Below are positions 13,170-21,276 of a stretch of DNA of 44,373 bases, piece after piece. Location: positions 1 to 44,373 of IMG/VR virus record IMGVR_UViG_3300037237_000490. One strand, given 5' to 3'. Both the position numbers and the translations under genes were made by a program. Under the pieces are notes generated by a model. That model made no database searches. It had not been told where the DNA came from and saw nothing but the letters and a program-made list of their open reading frames with translations. Numbering within the stretch: position 1 is the stretch's first letter; each line of letters begins with the position of its first letter. The stretch is from a virus.

Positions 13170-13913
13170 ATGGTCGCACGAACAAAAAGTCGCAGCGGCG
13201 TTTCTCACGGCGCGAGTAGGCGCCTCCAGCATCAGCGGCGTTTTGACGCCACCGACGTCTATGTTCTCAATCGGTCGACCCTGGTCAACGATGGCGAGGC
13301 GCGGCTCGCCGTGTCGGCGGTGGCCACGCAGGTCTGGCGCGACTTCGCGCCCCGTTGGTACATCGACGCGCGGGTGATTTTCTTGGAGCGCGGCCAGAAG
13401 GTGCCCGAGGGGCGCCGCGTGATCGTGATCGTGGACAACTGCGCGGACGCCGCGGGCTGGCATACCCTCAGCAAGCAGGATAAGCCGTGGGGCATCGTCG
13501 CCGTGCAGCCCGAGCTCGATTCCGGCACGAACTGGACAGTGTGCTTGAGCCATGAAGTGCTCGAGCTGCTGCTCAACTCGTTCCTGGGAGTCGGCGTGTT
13601 GGTCGGACGCCGAGTAAAGGCGCTCGAAGCCTCTGACCCCTGCGAGGCCGACGAGTTCGGCTATTGGATTCGCGTGGGGCGCCGAAGGGTGCTGGTGAGC
13701 TGCTTTGTGACGCCCCGCTATTTCGAATTGACGGCCAGCGGCCCGTGCAGCTTCCCGCCGCACATTAAGCGACCCGGGCAGATTCTTCCCGGAGGCTACC
13801 AGGAGAGCCGCTACTTCCCGAAGGCCCATCGTAAGCGGATCCGGCTGCATACCGGCCGCGATCTTCCCAAGAGCAAAATCACCGTCGGCAGCCGCAAGTC
13901 GCGGCTCAAGTAA
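13170..13913 (+). CDS. Zincin-like metallopeptidase-fold protein
   Basis: 247 residues, ATG at 13170 with GAAGGA upstream. The core carries WTVCLSHEVLELLLNS, an H-E-x-x-E active-site helix, then SDPCEADEFGYWIRVG and VSCFVTPRYFE. This order matches a family of bacterial and phage proteins that I recall as 'SHE(L/V)LE...CD...Y.I.G..VS.FV.P.YF'. Family members are predicted metal-dependent peptidases with unknown substrates. The tails are strongly basic (SRSGVSHGASRRLQHQRR at the start, RKRIRLH near the end). It directly follows the Acb2-like gene, so a counter-defence or virion role is possible. Confidence 0.65.
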   Translation: MVARTKSRSGVSHGASRRLQHQRRFDATDVYVLNRSTLVNDGEARLAVSAVATQVWRDFAPRWYIDARVIFLERGQKVPEGRRVIVIVDNCADAAGWHTLSKQDKPWGIVAVQPELDSGTNWTVCLSHEVLELLLNSFLGVGVLVGRRVKALEASDPCEADEFGYWIRVGRRRVLVSCFVTPRYFELTASGPCSFPPHIKRPGQILPGGYQESRYFPKAHRKRIRLHTGRDLPKSKITVGSRKSRLK

Positions 13914-13940
13914 CCTCTCTCTACCCAGGAACCTCGACCC

Positions 13941-14450
13941 ATGAAAACCGTGACTCTCGTTCTCGCCCTGTTCAGCACCGCAATCGTCTGCCCGTTTGCC
14001 GCGGCTGACGTGCCCCCGGCCGTGACGACTGCTCTGACCCAAATCGATAACGACAACGCAGCGATGGTGGCGACCCAGTCGACCCTCACCGCATCGCAAG
14101 CCACGCTCACCGCCGCCCAGGCTGCTGTGCCGGCGATCGTTGCCGCTCAAGCCGACCTGGCCGCGAAGACCGCTGCCGTGGCTGCCTCGATGCCAGCCGG
14201 TCGATTCGGTGGTCGAGTCGGCAATAACGCGACAGTCCTAGCAGCTCGTTCCGCACTCGCTACCTCCCAGGCCGCTTGGCTGGGTGCCAACACCGCGGTC
14301 CCGGCCGTGGTCACTGCGCAGTCCAGTGTGACGACAGCGAGCCAAGCCGTCGCCACGGCCGCGCAGAAAGTCCGCACGGATCGGCAGGTGCTCGAGCAGG
14401 CTCTCGACGCGGCTTACGGCGCCCGAGGCATTCCCCGCGTCGGGTTCTAA
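13941..14450 (+). CDS. Exported Ala/Thr-rich helical protein
   Basis: 169 residues with a signal peptide (MKTVTLVLALFSTAIVCPFAAAD, cut after AAA about residue 22). The mature part is a long series of Ala/Thr/Ser/Gln heptad-like repeats (STLTASQATLTAAQAAV and similar) that should form a coiled coil. It resembles the smaller protein at 18088-18342 in composition. Outer-surface, virion-associated or spanin-like roles are possible; none is shown. Confidence 0.65.
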   Translation: MKTVTLVLALFSTAIVCPFAAADVPPAVTTALTQIDNDNAAMVATQSTLTASQATLTAAQAAVPAIVAAQADLAAKTAAVAASMPAGRFGGRVGNNATVLAARSALATSQAAWLGANTAVPAVVTAQSSVTTASQAVATAAQKVRTDRQVLEQALDAAYGARGIPRVGF

Positions 14451-14508
14451 GCGCAACGGCTCCTCCAGGGCCCGGCGAGCCGCCAGAACAAATTGGAGCG
14501 CCCTACTG

Positions 14509-15141
14509 ATGATCGCGGAAACCAATAGCTACCGGCAAATTCGGCAGCTCGTCAGAGACGGCGACCAGTTCCTGGCCCGCAATGGCGGCGTGATCGGCAG
14601 CGAGGCGCCGAGCGGCCACTCGCACTCTGGGGTCGTGTTTTGGTCGCGCGGCACGTTGACGGCGTTCGAATCGCGCGAGTTCATCGGCGCTCACTCGGTC
14701 TCCCTGTCGAGCCTGGTGCGCAAGTATCCGGGGCGCATTGACCTGTTCAGGCCGAACTGCATAGCCGCCGTGGCCTCGGTCGCGGCCGACTGGGCCGTGC
14801 GGATGGCCGGTCACGACTATGGCTATCGAAACGTGCTGGCCGCCTCGCTGCGTCATGGCTTCGTAGCTCGCCGCGCGGTGCGGTTCGCGATGCAGCGCCT
14901 CGGCTATCAGCCTCCCAATTTGACCGACGTCTCGCTGAGCGATTTTCACGAGCCCAAGTTTTGCGCCCAGGCCAACGTCTGGCTGTACCGCACCGCCCAG
15001 CTCGAGGTCTGTCGCGAGCTGGGCAATCTGGCCCCGGACGATTGGGATCCGTGGCCCGGCATCAATGAACGATATGTCGAGCCCTGGATGCTGTCCGGCG
15101 GCTCGTTCCGCTGCTACGCCCGCGGACTGCGGCACAGTTAG
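14509..15141 (+). CDS. NlpC/P60-like (YiiX-type) amidase, probable
   Basis: 210 residues. The His motif SGHSHSGVVFW (35-45) precedes the Cys motif PKFCAQANVWLYR (about 153-165), with AAVASVAADWAV and GHDYGYRNVLAASLRHG between. That order is typical of the permuted NlpC/P60 papain-like fold (YiiX/YebB type), whose members cut peptide or ester links in cell wall or lipids. No signal peptide is present. It may be a cell-wall hydrolase or lysis enzyme, but the substrate is unknown. Confidence 0.6.
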   Translation: MIAETNSYRQIRQLVRDGDQFLARNGGVIGSEAPSGHSHSGVVFWSRGTLTAFESREFIGAHSVSLSSLVRKYPGRIDLFRPNCIAAVASVAADWAVRMAGHDYGYRNVLAASLRHGFVARRAVRFAMQRLGYQPPNLTDVSLSDFHEPKFCAQANVWLYRTAQLEVCRELGNLAPDDWDPWPGINERYVEPWMLSGGSFRCYARGLRHS

Positions 15142-15173
15142 GAGTTGCGTGTGGCTGCTTGAAGGACGAAATC

Positions 15174-15187
15174 ATTTCGGCCGAAAT
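15174..15187. promoter_or_regulatory. ATTTCG-NN-CGAAAT palindrome, site 2
   Basis: ATTTCG-GC-CGAAAT in the gap before the thioredoxin-fusion gene. A further half-site CGAAAT lies one base before it (15167-15172), so three half-sites alternate here. Confidence 0.6.
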
Positions 15188-15235
15188 AATGCACCCTCAG
15201 CAACCCCCCAAATCGTCCCGCGAGGAGCTAGCCCG

Positions 15236-17143
15236 ATGACAAACTCGACACTTAAAACCGTCGCGCTAGCCTTCCTCGCGTTTATCTGCCTGGTCGGCAC
15301 TGCCGAGGCCCGTTGGCGGCGTTGCGTGCAGTGCGTGCCGAGGGCCGTCGTCCCGAAGCCGATCGACGAGGACACGGTCACGATGAGCGATGCCGACTTC
15401 CTCAAGCTACAAAAGGAGTATTTTGAGTGTCGCGAGCAACGAGCGGACTCGGAAGCTATCGTCCAAGTGCTCATGCGCGAGCTTGCGGACGTGAAGGCGA
15501 GCCGCGACGAGATTGGGGCGGCATGGGTTGAACTTGACCGACAGCGCGCGGCAAAGTCCGAGGAGGTCGAGACACTCGGCAAGGTTAACGAATCTCTTCG
15601 CGAGTACATCCAGGGGATTAGGGCCGGCGCTACGTACGAACGAGACGAGTACCGTCACGACTGCGAGCGGCTGAAAGGTAAGCTCGCTGCCGAGCAACGT
15701 CGCTCGAGCGAACTGGCCTTCGCCATGTGGGTCGGGCTCGCGGCCGTGGGCGTGCTCTTGATTTGCGCGATCAGGCTCGGGCGTTGCATGGGGATCGCTG
15801 GAATTGTCTGGGTCGTGTTCGCGGCCACTACGATCGCGTCCGCAGCCGATCCCGCGGTCCCCCACCCCGTCGCCTGGCGAGCGTGCGGATCGAATCAACG
15901 GACCGTCGATATCACCCGCGGCCTGTGGCTGCTCCGCTTCACGGCTCCCTGGTGCAAACCGTGCATCGCCAATCAACCCGACGTCAACATCGCGATCAAG
16001 TGCGGCGTGCATGTCGTCGACGTCAACGTGGACCAGTTCCCCGCCCTCGTCGCGAAGTACCAGGCGGAGCCGATCCCGAAGTTCGTACTCGTGTTCAACG
16101 GCCAGACCCTCGGCTATGCAAACGTGGCCATGAGTGCGGCCGATCAAGTTGCGTTGTGGAACATCGGCTGCGCCAGTGCGAACGGGATCAACAAGACGCT
16201 GGCAGATGCCCAGACGCAGGCACCGACCTCTGACACGGCCCCGAGCTTGCCGCCGACGTTCCAAGAGCCTGCACCCACGCAGTCGGCCAATACGACACCG
16301 CCTAATAATGGTTCGGCGACCGCTCCCGGGGCGATAACCGGCTCGACCCCGGTTGCCCCGGGAGCCTCTAACACTGCCGATACGACTGCCCCCCCGTGGC
16401 AACCATCGACCGTTGCGCCGCCAACAACCGCGCCGCTCGGCCCGCTCCCTCCGGCGGTAACTGCTGCGCCGCCTACAGCGACGGCCGCTCCATCAACGCC
16501 TCCCGTGGTCGTTGCACCGCCAGCGCCGACCGTGACTCTTCCCGGCGTTCCGACTAGCGGCCTTGTCGATGGGATTCTGCCTGCGCTAACGTCCCTCCTG
16601 GCTACGCTGGGTCCGACCGGAGCGGCGGCAGCCGGAGGGATTACCGCAGCCTGGGGCGCTCTCAAGACGGCTCAGGGGGCCGTGAACTGGCTCAAACGCA
16701 TACGAGGGTCTGGGCAGTCCGGCGGGGCGTCGGCGTCCTCCTCCTCGCAGGCGTCCTCGCCCGATGCCGCTGCCGCGAACGGAGGTTCCCAGCCGACTGC
16801 GGCGAACCCTTTTCCGGGGGCAACAACTGATGGCAGCGCAGCCGCTCCCGTCGCCACCACAAGCCCCGCCGCAGCCGTCAGCCCAGCCGACGACAGCGCC
16901 GGCACCGGCTTCGCCAAGGAGTACGGACAGCAGCTCATCGAGCAGCACACGCTCGCAGGACGCGACCCAGTATTGGACGCGACTCTCGGACGCGTTTACG
17001 AAGAGGAGATCGAGCAGCGATTGTCAGCCGGGAGCGGACAAGTGGCCCAAACGTTGACGGACCTACAGCAAACGGCACGAAGCCGTTTTTACGCGATTCA
17101 CCCGCCCGTCGTGAACACGGGCGCCAGTTCAGGAAGTCCCTAA
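15236..17143 (+). CDS. Exported coiled-coil / membrane / thioredoxin-like fusion protein
   Basis: 635 residues, ATG at 15236 with GAGGAG upstream. In order: signal peptide (1-25, ending GTAEA), coiled coil (about 55-160), transmembrane helix (163-180), a second hydrophobic stretch that itself looks like a signal peptide (185-204, ending ASAAD), a thioredoxin-like domain with FTAPWCKPC (235-243) and the typical IPKFVLVFNG strand, a long Pro/Thr/Ala linker (about 285-425), a hydrophobic Ala/Gly segment and a charged helical C terminus. It looks like two exported proteins joined. Thiol-disulfide exchange outside the membrane is likely from the CxxC motif; its use to the phage is unknown. Confidence 0.7.
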   Translation: MTNSTLKTVALAFLAFICLVGTAEARWRRCVQCVPRAVVPKPIDEDTVTMSDADFLKLQKEYFECREQRADSEAIVQVLMRELADVKASRDEIGAAWVELDRQRAAKSEEVETLGKVNESLREYIQGIRAGATYERDEYRHDCERLKGKLAAEQRRSSELAFAMWVGLAAVGVLLICAIRLGRCMGIAGIVWVVFAATTIASAADPAVPHPVAWRACGSNQRTVDITRGLWLLRFTAPWCKPCIANQPDVNIAIKCGVHVVDVNVDQFPALVAKYQAEPIPKFVLVFNGQTLGYANVAMSAADQVALWNIGCASANGINKTLADAQTQAPTSDTAPSLPPTFQEPAPTQSANTTPPNNGSATAPGAITGSTPVAPGASNTADTTAPPWQPSTVAPPTTAPLGPLPPAVTAAPPTATAAPSTPPVVVAPPAPTVTLPGVPTSGLVDGILPALTSLLATLGPTGAAAAGGITAAWGALKTAQGAVNWLKRIRGSGQSGGASASSSSQASSPDAAAANGGSQPTAANPFPGATTDGSAAAPVATTSPAAAVSPADDSAGTGFAKEYGQQLIEQHTLAGRDPVLDATLGRVYEEEIEQRLSAGSGQVAQTLTDLQQTARSRFYAIHPPVVNTGASSGSP

Positions 17144-17160
17144 TCAAGGAGGATTAGATC

Positions 17161-18027
17161 ATGGCCGCACCGATTGGGCTGACGCCCGGCAACCTCGGAG
17201 CCCCGGGTCAAGAACAGTTCGTCAATGCTCAGGTCAAGACCCGCAACTTCGCGCTGGAAGCGTACATCGGCTCGCTGATGCTCTTCCGATCGGAGTACCT
17301 CGGTGACGAGGCGTTGGAGACGCGAAACGGGTTCGACGACCCCACGATGTGGCACTACAAGGAGTGTTTGAACAAGGTCGACATGACCCGGCGTCTGATT
17401 ACGGACGTGGCCAACACGCTGATCGACGTCAAAGTGCTCTTCCCGGACCTAGACGGCCAGCAAGGCAACGTCGTGAATCAGGCACCGGGTGTGATCGGTG
17501 CCCAGGGCACGACCACGCAGACTCAAGTCCCAGTAGGTCCGGCGACCGGCCCGAGCCCGCAGACCAGCACGCCGGCTGCGGCAGGCACGACCGCCGCGAA
17601 CATGAGCGGCACGACCAGTGCTTCCCCGCTGGCGATTCGTCCGAACACGAAGCAGCCCTCGGCTCCCTTGCGTGATCTGGGTTATGCGCTCGACGGCAGC
17701 GATCCGAATATCCCGCTGTTGAGCCAGCTCAATATTCGCAACCCGCTGGCGAAGGTAGTCCTCGGCCTGATTGACAAGTCGATCATGGATGCCACGCGTT
17801 GCGAGGATCGCTTCCTGACGAGCTACATCACGCCCGAGACGAGCGTTCTGTTGTACGGCTCCTTGCAATCGTTGTGGGTCGGCATCAGCCAATACGGTGG
17901 TTCGGCCAATCGGATCACGATCGTGCAAGGCACGTTGCCAGGCGAAGAACCGCGCGGGCCGCAGTCGGCGATCAACTCGGCCGGCGAGGCGAAGGCGGCG
18001 ACGATGCAGGCAGCTCCGACCTCGTAG
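17161..18027 (+). CDS. Hypothetical protein with central low-complexity linker
   Basis: 288 residues, ATG after AAGGAGGATTAG. The N-terminal 100 residues (with LMLFRSEYLGDEALETRNGF) and the C-terminal 110 (ending with SLQSLWVGISQYGGSANRITIVQG) are folded-looking, joined by a Thr/Ala/Pro/Gln linker (110-165). No known family. It is transcribed with the fusion protein upstream (17 bases apart), so the two may act together, perhaps as a membrane or virion accessory. Confidence 0.6.
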   Translation: MAAPIGLTPGNLGAPGQEQFVNAQVKTRNFALEAYIGSLMLFRSEYLGDEALETRNGFDDPTMWHYKECLNKVDMTRRLITDVANTLIDVKVLFPDLDGQQGNVVNQAPGVIGAQGTTTQTQVPVGPATGPSPQTSTPAAAGTTAANMSGTTSASPLAIRPNTKQPSAPLRDLGYALDGSDPNIPLLSQLNIRNPLAKVVLGLIDKSIMDATRCEDRFLTSYITPETSVLLYGSLQSLWVGISQYGGSANRITIVQGTLPGEEPRGPQSAINSAGEAKAATMQAAPTS

Positions 18028-18087
18028 GGGAGGGGCAAGGGCCCATTTGAAACAGAAGCCACGTCACTACTCCAGGAGGACTGAAAA

Positions 18088-18342
18088 ATGACGCTGATTG
18101 AAGACCTAAACGCAGCCGTGACGACGTTGCAAGTCGACGCGGCAAACGCTGCCTCCTTGCAAGCTACCAAGGCCACGGCGGACGCGAACGTGACGACAGC
18201 GCTAGCGGACCAATCGGCGGCTGCCGCTGCACTGACTGGCCTACCGGCGCAACTCGGGGCTGATCAGGCTGCTGTTACCGCTGCCGCGCAAGCTCTGGTG
18301 AATTCGATTCTCTCGCCGCCGAGTGCAACGCCAGGGCAATAG
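18088..18342 (+). CDS. Small Ala-rich coiled-coil protein
   Basis: 84 residues, ATG with AGGAGGACTG upstream. Ala, Thr, Gln and Asp make up most of it (LQVDAANAASLQATKATAD) in a heptad-like order, suggesting a helical rod. Similar in make-up to the exported protein at 13941-14450 but without a signal peptide. Function unknown. Confidence 0.6.
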   Translation: MTLIEDLNAAVTTLQVDAANAASLQATKATADANVTTALADQSAAAAALTGLPAQLGADQAAVTAAAQALVNSILSPPSATPGQ

Positions 18343-18348
18343 GGACCG

Positions 18349-18570
18349 ATGCAAACCGTTTGGATTGTTCACGAGGATGAATGCTTTGGTTTCGGCGAAG
18401 GGTCGGGCCGAGTGCTACACGCGTGCCTCGACCGAGAAACTGCGGAGCGACTTGCTCAAGAGCATGTTGACAAGCATCCGGCGCGATTCCGCAATTCGAG
18501 CCGACACGGCGATGAGTGGAATCCAAACGGCGAATATACCGTGACGATTTGGGAAGAGCAGCTAGTGTGA
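18349..18570 (+). CDS. Small protein similar to phage 'VWxVHE' proteins
   Basis: 73 residues, starting 6 bases after the previous stop. The plan VWIVHEDECFGFGEGSGRVLHACLDRETAERLAQEHV, given here only as an outline (a strand, then an EAERLAxEH-type helix, then a Trp-rich strand near YTVTIWEE), recalls small phage proteins that start 'VWLLYHVHE...IGVYST...A'. No activity is known for them. The following 228 bases (18571-18798) hold no gene I can support. Confidence 0.6.
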   Translation: MQTVWIVHEDECFGFGEGSGRVLHACLDRETAERLAQEHVDKHPARFRNSSRHGDEWNPNGEYTVTIWEEQLV

Positions 18571-18798
18571 AGTGACTCGCTTAACCGGACGCAAGGATGC
18601 GAGCCGATGGGCGAGGATAACCAGGAAGGGTGTTTTCGACCCGGGACGGGAACGGATTCTGGCAACGCCTGCCATGTTTTACCAACACAACCAACAGAAA
18701 GAAGCTGGCGCCGTCGAACGGATTCGACCTTGCGGCAGGATGCCGGGCGCCGGCTAATTTTTTTGAGTCCCGTGAACTTTTACGAGGGAACAGTGCAG

Positions 18799-19062
18799 AT
18801 GGGCAGCAACTTGCGACGGCTCGAGCAGTTGGCCGAGCACTTCGAGGCCGGCGGCGATGCGCTGCTGGCGGCGGAATATGGCCTGCGGGCCGACGTCTGT
18901 CGAAAAAAGCTGTCCATGCAGCAGACGCGACCGACGCGTCGCAGCGACAGGGGCCAGCGGCAGCCGCTAGCCAATCTGCAAATCCTCGTCGCGGCAAGTG
19001 ATCGCTGGTTCCAAGCGATGCGCCGAGCGCGCAAACGCAGGTCGCAGTCCTCGAGTCCGTGA
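18799..19062 (+). CDS. Small basic helical protein
   Basis: 87 residues from the ATG at 18799 (GGGAA upstream). The same frame is open from 18607, but that part looks like random sequence. The N-terminal half LRRLEQLAEHFEAGGDALLAAEYGL is a clear helical hairpin. The second half is strongly basic (RPTRRSDRGQRQ, then RRARKRRSQ), suggesting DNA or RNA binding. A terminator follows immediately. Confidence 0.5.
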   Translation: MGSNLRRLEQLAEHFEAGGDALLAAEYGLRADVCRKKLSMQQTRPTRRSDRGQRQPLANLQILVAASDRWFQAMRRARKRRSQSSSP

Positions 19063-19066
19063 GCGC

Positions 19067-19111
19067 GGGGCGTTGGCGAGCCCAGGGACGGGTTCTCCAG
19101 CGCCCCTTTTT
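19067..19111 (+). terminator. Rho-independent terminator
   Basis: GGGGCGTTGG (19067-19076) pairs with CCAGCGCCCC (19097-19106) with one T-G wobble. The stem continues inward with mismatches to CCC/GGG around AGGGAC, then five T. It separates the accessory genes from the regulator-nuclease-terminase block. Confidence 0.8.
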
Positions 19112-19161
19112 CCATTCATCGTCCTACCACTATTTCCGGGAGAGGGTTCGAGGAGCGTGCC

Positions 19162-19452
19162 ATGGCTCGGCGGATTTCGGCCCACGAGGCGGCGGGCGCT
19201 CAAGCACTACTAGATCAGGGATGGCCGCAACGAGCGGTATCCGACGCGACGGGCATCTCGCGCTTCACCGTTTGGAAGATTGCCAACGGCCAGTGGTCGG
19301 CCAAGCGTTCACCGATTGAGCGGGAATCGATGCGGGGCGGACCATTCGTGCGATGCCGGACGTGCGGGGGCCTGGCGCAGATGCCCTGCAGGCTGTGCGA
19401 TGTACGTGCTTTAAAGGAACAGGCCAAGCAACAACCTCGGAGGACGCAATGA
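19162..19452 (+). CDS. HTH plus zinc-ribbon regulator, possible late regulator
   Basis: 96 residues, GAGGAG before the ATG. Residues 8-45 form a resolvase-type helix-turn-helix (EAAGAQALLDQGWPQRAVSD, then ISRFTVWKIANGQW). Residues 62-78 carry two Cys pairs (CRTCGG, then CRLC), a zinc ribbon. A strong terminator precedes it and the packaging genes follow, the usual place for an activator of late transcription. Its stop overlaps the nuclease start. Confidence 0.65.
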   Translation: MARRISAHEAAGAQALLDQGWPQRAVSDATGISRFTVWKIANGQWSAKRSPIERESMRGGPFVRCRTCGGLAQMPCRLCDVRALKEQAKQQPRRTQ

Positions 19453-20327
19453 ATTGGAAATCCTTAGCACCGGCCGACTGGCTGGTACGCGAGCTGCTCA
19501 GCTATTTGTTGCTGGTGCTGTTGATCTGGCTGCTTCTGACTGCGCTCGCCACGGCCAAGGAACCTGGCGAGACGGCCGCGCCGAGCAAAAAGTTGTTGGC
19601 CAAGTTTGCCCCGTATGGTTTTCCGACGGCGATCCGTGGCGCGGCGCCCAGCGTGCAATTCAATGGGGCGATCGCGTTTGAATATGATGCGCGCTCCGGC
19701 AATCCGGCTTGGACGATGGAGGTGCTGGAGCCGGGCACCGTCGGCGGCGGCGCAGACCACGCGGAGCGGAAGGATTCGTTTTGCTCCGACGATCGCGTGC
19801 TTAAGCCGTGGCGCACGACGACAGGCGATTATTTGCGAAGTGGTTGGGCCAAAGGGCACGCCGGCGCGTCGGGCAATTACAACGACCAGGCGCTGCAGGA
19901 TGAATCGTACAAGCTGACCAACATCTTCCCGCAAAACAGCGACCTCAACGAAAACTTCTGGGCGCGCGCAGTTGAAGATCGCGGTGTGCGGCGGCGCGTG
20001 CGCGATGAGGGGCTGACGGCGGTCGTCATGACGGTGCCGCTCTATCCAAACCCGCGAGGAGGGAAGGTCACGATCGACACGATCGGCGAACACGACGTGT
20101 GGGTTCCGGATCGCGTGGCAAAGTCCGTGTTGTTTGTGCGCGATCGCAAATGCGAATTCCCATTGACTTGGATTGTGGCCAACAAGCCAATCCCTCACGA
20201 CGCGCCGTCTCGAACGTATCGCGTGAGCGTGCGCGCGCTGGAGCTCGAAGCGCGGCGCGAGTTCTTTCCCGCACTCGATCCGGAAGAGGCCGCTCGACTG
20301 AAGACGGCCGAGCCGCGCGGGTTCTAA
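19449..20327 (+). CDS. Membrane-anchored DNA/RNA non-specific endonuclease
   Basis: 292 residues, coupled to the previous gene by ATGA. A hydrophobic N-terminal segment (15-36) would anchor or export it. The rest follows the Serratia-nuclease (beta-beta-alpha metal) family: DYLRSGWAKGHAGASGN (128-143), where His137 is in the place of the general base of DRGH, then LTNIFPQNSDLNENFW (156-171), with an Asn that binds the metal. It would cut DNA or RNA outside the inner membrane. Uses could be breaking down DNA of competing phages, nucleotide scavenging or lysis; none is shown. Confidence 0.82.
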   Translation: MNWKSLAPADWLVRELLSYLLLVLLIWLLLTALATAKEPGETAAPSKKLLAKFAPYGFPTAIRGAAPSVQFNGAIAFEYDARSGNPAWTMEVLEPGTVGGGADHAERKDSFCSDDRVLKPWRTTTGDYLRSGWAKGHAGASGNYNDQALQDESYKLTNIFPQNSDLNENFWARAVEDRGVRRRVRDEGLTAVVMTVPLYPNPRGGKVTIDTIGEHDVWVPDRVAKSVLFVRDRKCEFPLTWIVANKPIPHDAPSRTYRVSVRALELEARREFFPALDPEEAARLKTAEPRGF

Positions 20328-20330
20328 GTG

Positions 20331-20352
20331 GGCGCGCCCTAGCAGGCGCGCC
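20331..20352. other. Possible cos/pac-like site before the small terminase
   Basis: Two identical 8-bp palindromes, GGCGCGCC, six bases apart (CTAGCA between). They sit in the 199-bp gap directly upstream of the small terminase gene, where packaging sites usually lie. A cytosine run and CCTTGG-type symmetry follow near 20381-20394. Function inferred from position only. Confidence 0.35.
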
Positions 20353-20526
20353 AGAGGGTGACGGTCGGCGCGACCCCACCCCCCCTTGGGTCCTCCGACG
20401 GCCGATCGGAAGGCGCGCGGTTTGGGTGGCTCGTGGCTTACCCTCCTGACAGTTTCAAAATGCGTTCATCATCATCATGTTTGGCGGTCGCCGGCGGCCG
20501 AGGTTGCCCGCGCCGCAGGTTGGCCG

Positions 20527-21276
20527 ATGCTGATTTCCCGGTCGGAACTATGCGCGCGGCTGTCGATCGAAGCCAAGCAGCTGACCACCTGGCTGCGCGG
20601 CGGTCTGCCGTCGAAGGGCAGCGGCCGAGAGCGCCGCTTCAACGAGTCGGCGGTTCGCGCCTGGATGAAGGCCAAGGGCAAACCCTCGCCGCCGGAGACG
20701 GTGGTCTGCGTCGCGGCCGAGGGCACGTCGCCCGAGTGGGCCGGCGAGCCGATCGTGCACACCTGGTCCGAGGTGGCCGCGCACTTCGGCAGGGCCGAAC
20801 GGACAGTGGCCACTTGGATCAATCAGGGAATGCCGTGCCGCCGCGGTCGACCCGGCACGCGCGAGGGCGTGTTCCCGCTCAATTCGATTCGCGACTGGCT
20901 CGAGGGGCGCCCCACGTCGGGCGGCACTCCCGAGGACGCGACGAAGAATCAGGCCCAAACGCGTTTGACCCTGGCCAAGGCCGAGATGGCCGAGATCGAG
21001 CTGCGCGAGAAGCGCGGCCAGCTGGTCGAGGCCGACGAGCTCTGGCGGCGCCTTACCCGTCTGCACCACGAGGCCAAGGCTCAGCTCGGCCAGTTGCCGG
21101 CCCAGATCGTCAAGTGCTTTGGCGACAAGGCATCGCCCAAACTCCGCAACCGGATCCGCCAGGCAGTGCGTCGCACGGTCGACGAGGCCCTGATGACCTT
21201 GGCCCTGTCGTTCGACCGCGAAGCCCAGGACGCCGAATCCAACCCCGAGCCGCCGGCCGAAGATGGTAACCGCTAA
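20527..21276 (+). CDS. Terminase small subunit, Nu1/excisionase-like, two HTH domains
   Basis: 249 residues from the ATG at 20527; the frame is open from 20386 but that part is not protein-like. Two winged-helix 'DNA-binding protein' units follow each other: ISRSELCARLSIEAKQLTTW (3-22) and VHTWSEVAAHFGRAERTVATW (79-99), each followed by an 'L.G.P' turn as in Nu1. A coiled coil (about 145-180) and a helical C terminus would join TerL. It recognises the packaging site. The start of TerL lies inside its last codons. Confidence 0.82.
   Translation: MLISRSELCARLSIEAKQLTTWLRGGLPSKGSGRERRFNESAVRAWMKAKGKPSPPETVVCVAAEGTSPEWAGEPIVHTWSEVAAHFGRAERTVATWINQGMPCRRGRPGTREGVFPLNSIRDWLEGRPTSGGTPEDATKNQAQTRLTLAKAEMAEIELREKRGQLVEADELWRRLTRLHHEAKAQLGQLPAQIVKCFGDKASPKLRNRIRQAVRRTVDEALMTLALSFDREAQDAESNPEPPAEDGNR

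Noticed and set aside
18571-18798. Small rightward frames from GTG 18572 or ATG 18607
   Set aside because: No convincing ribosome binding site, biased composition, and they overlap the start of the better supported gene at 18799.
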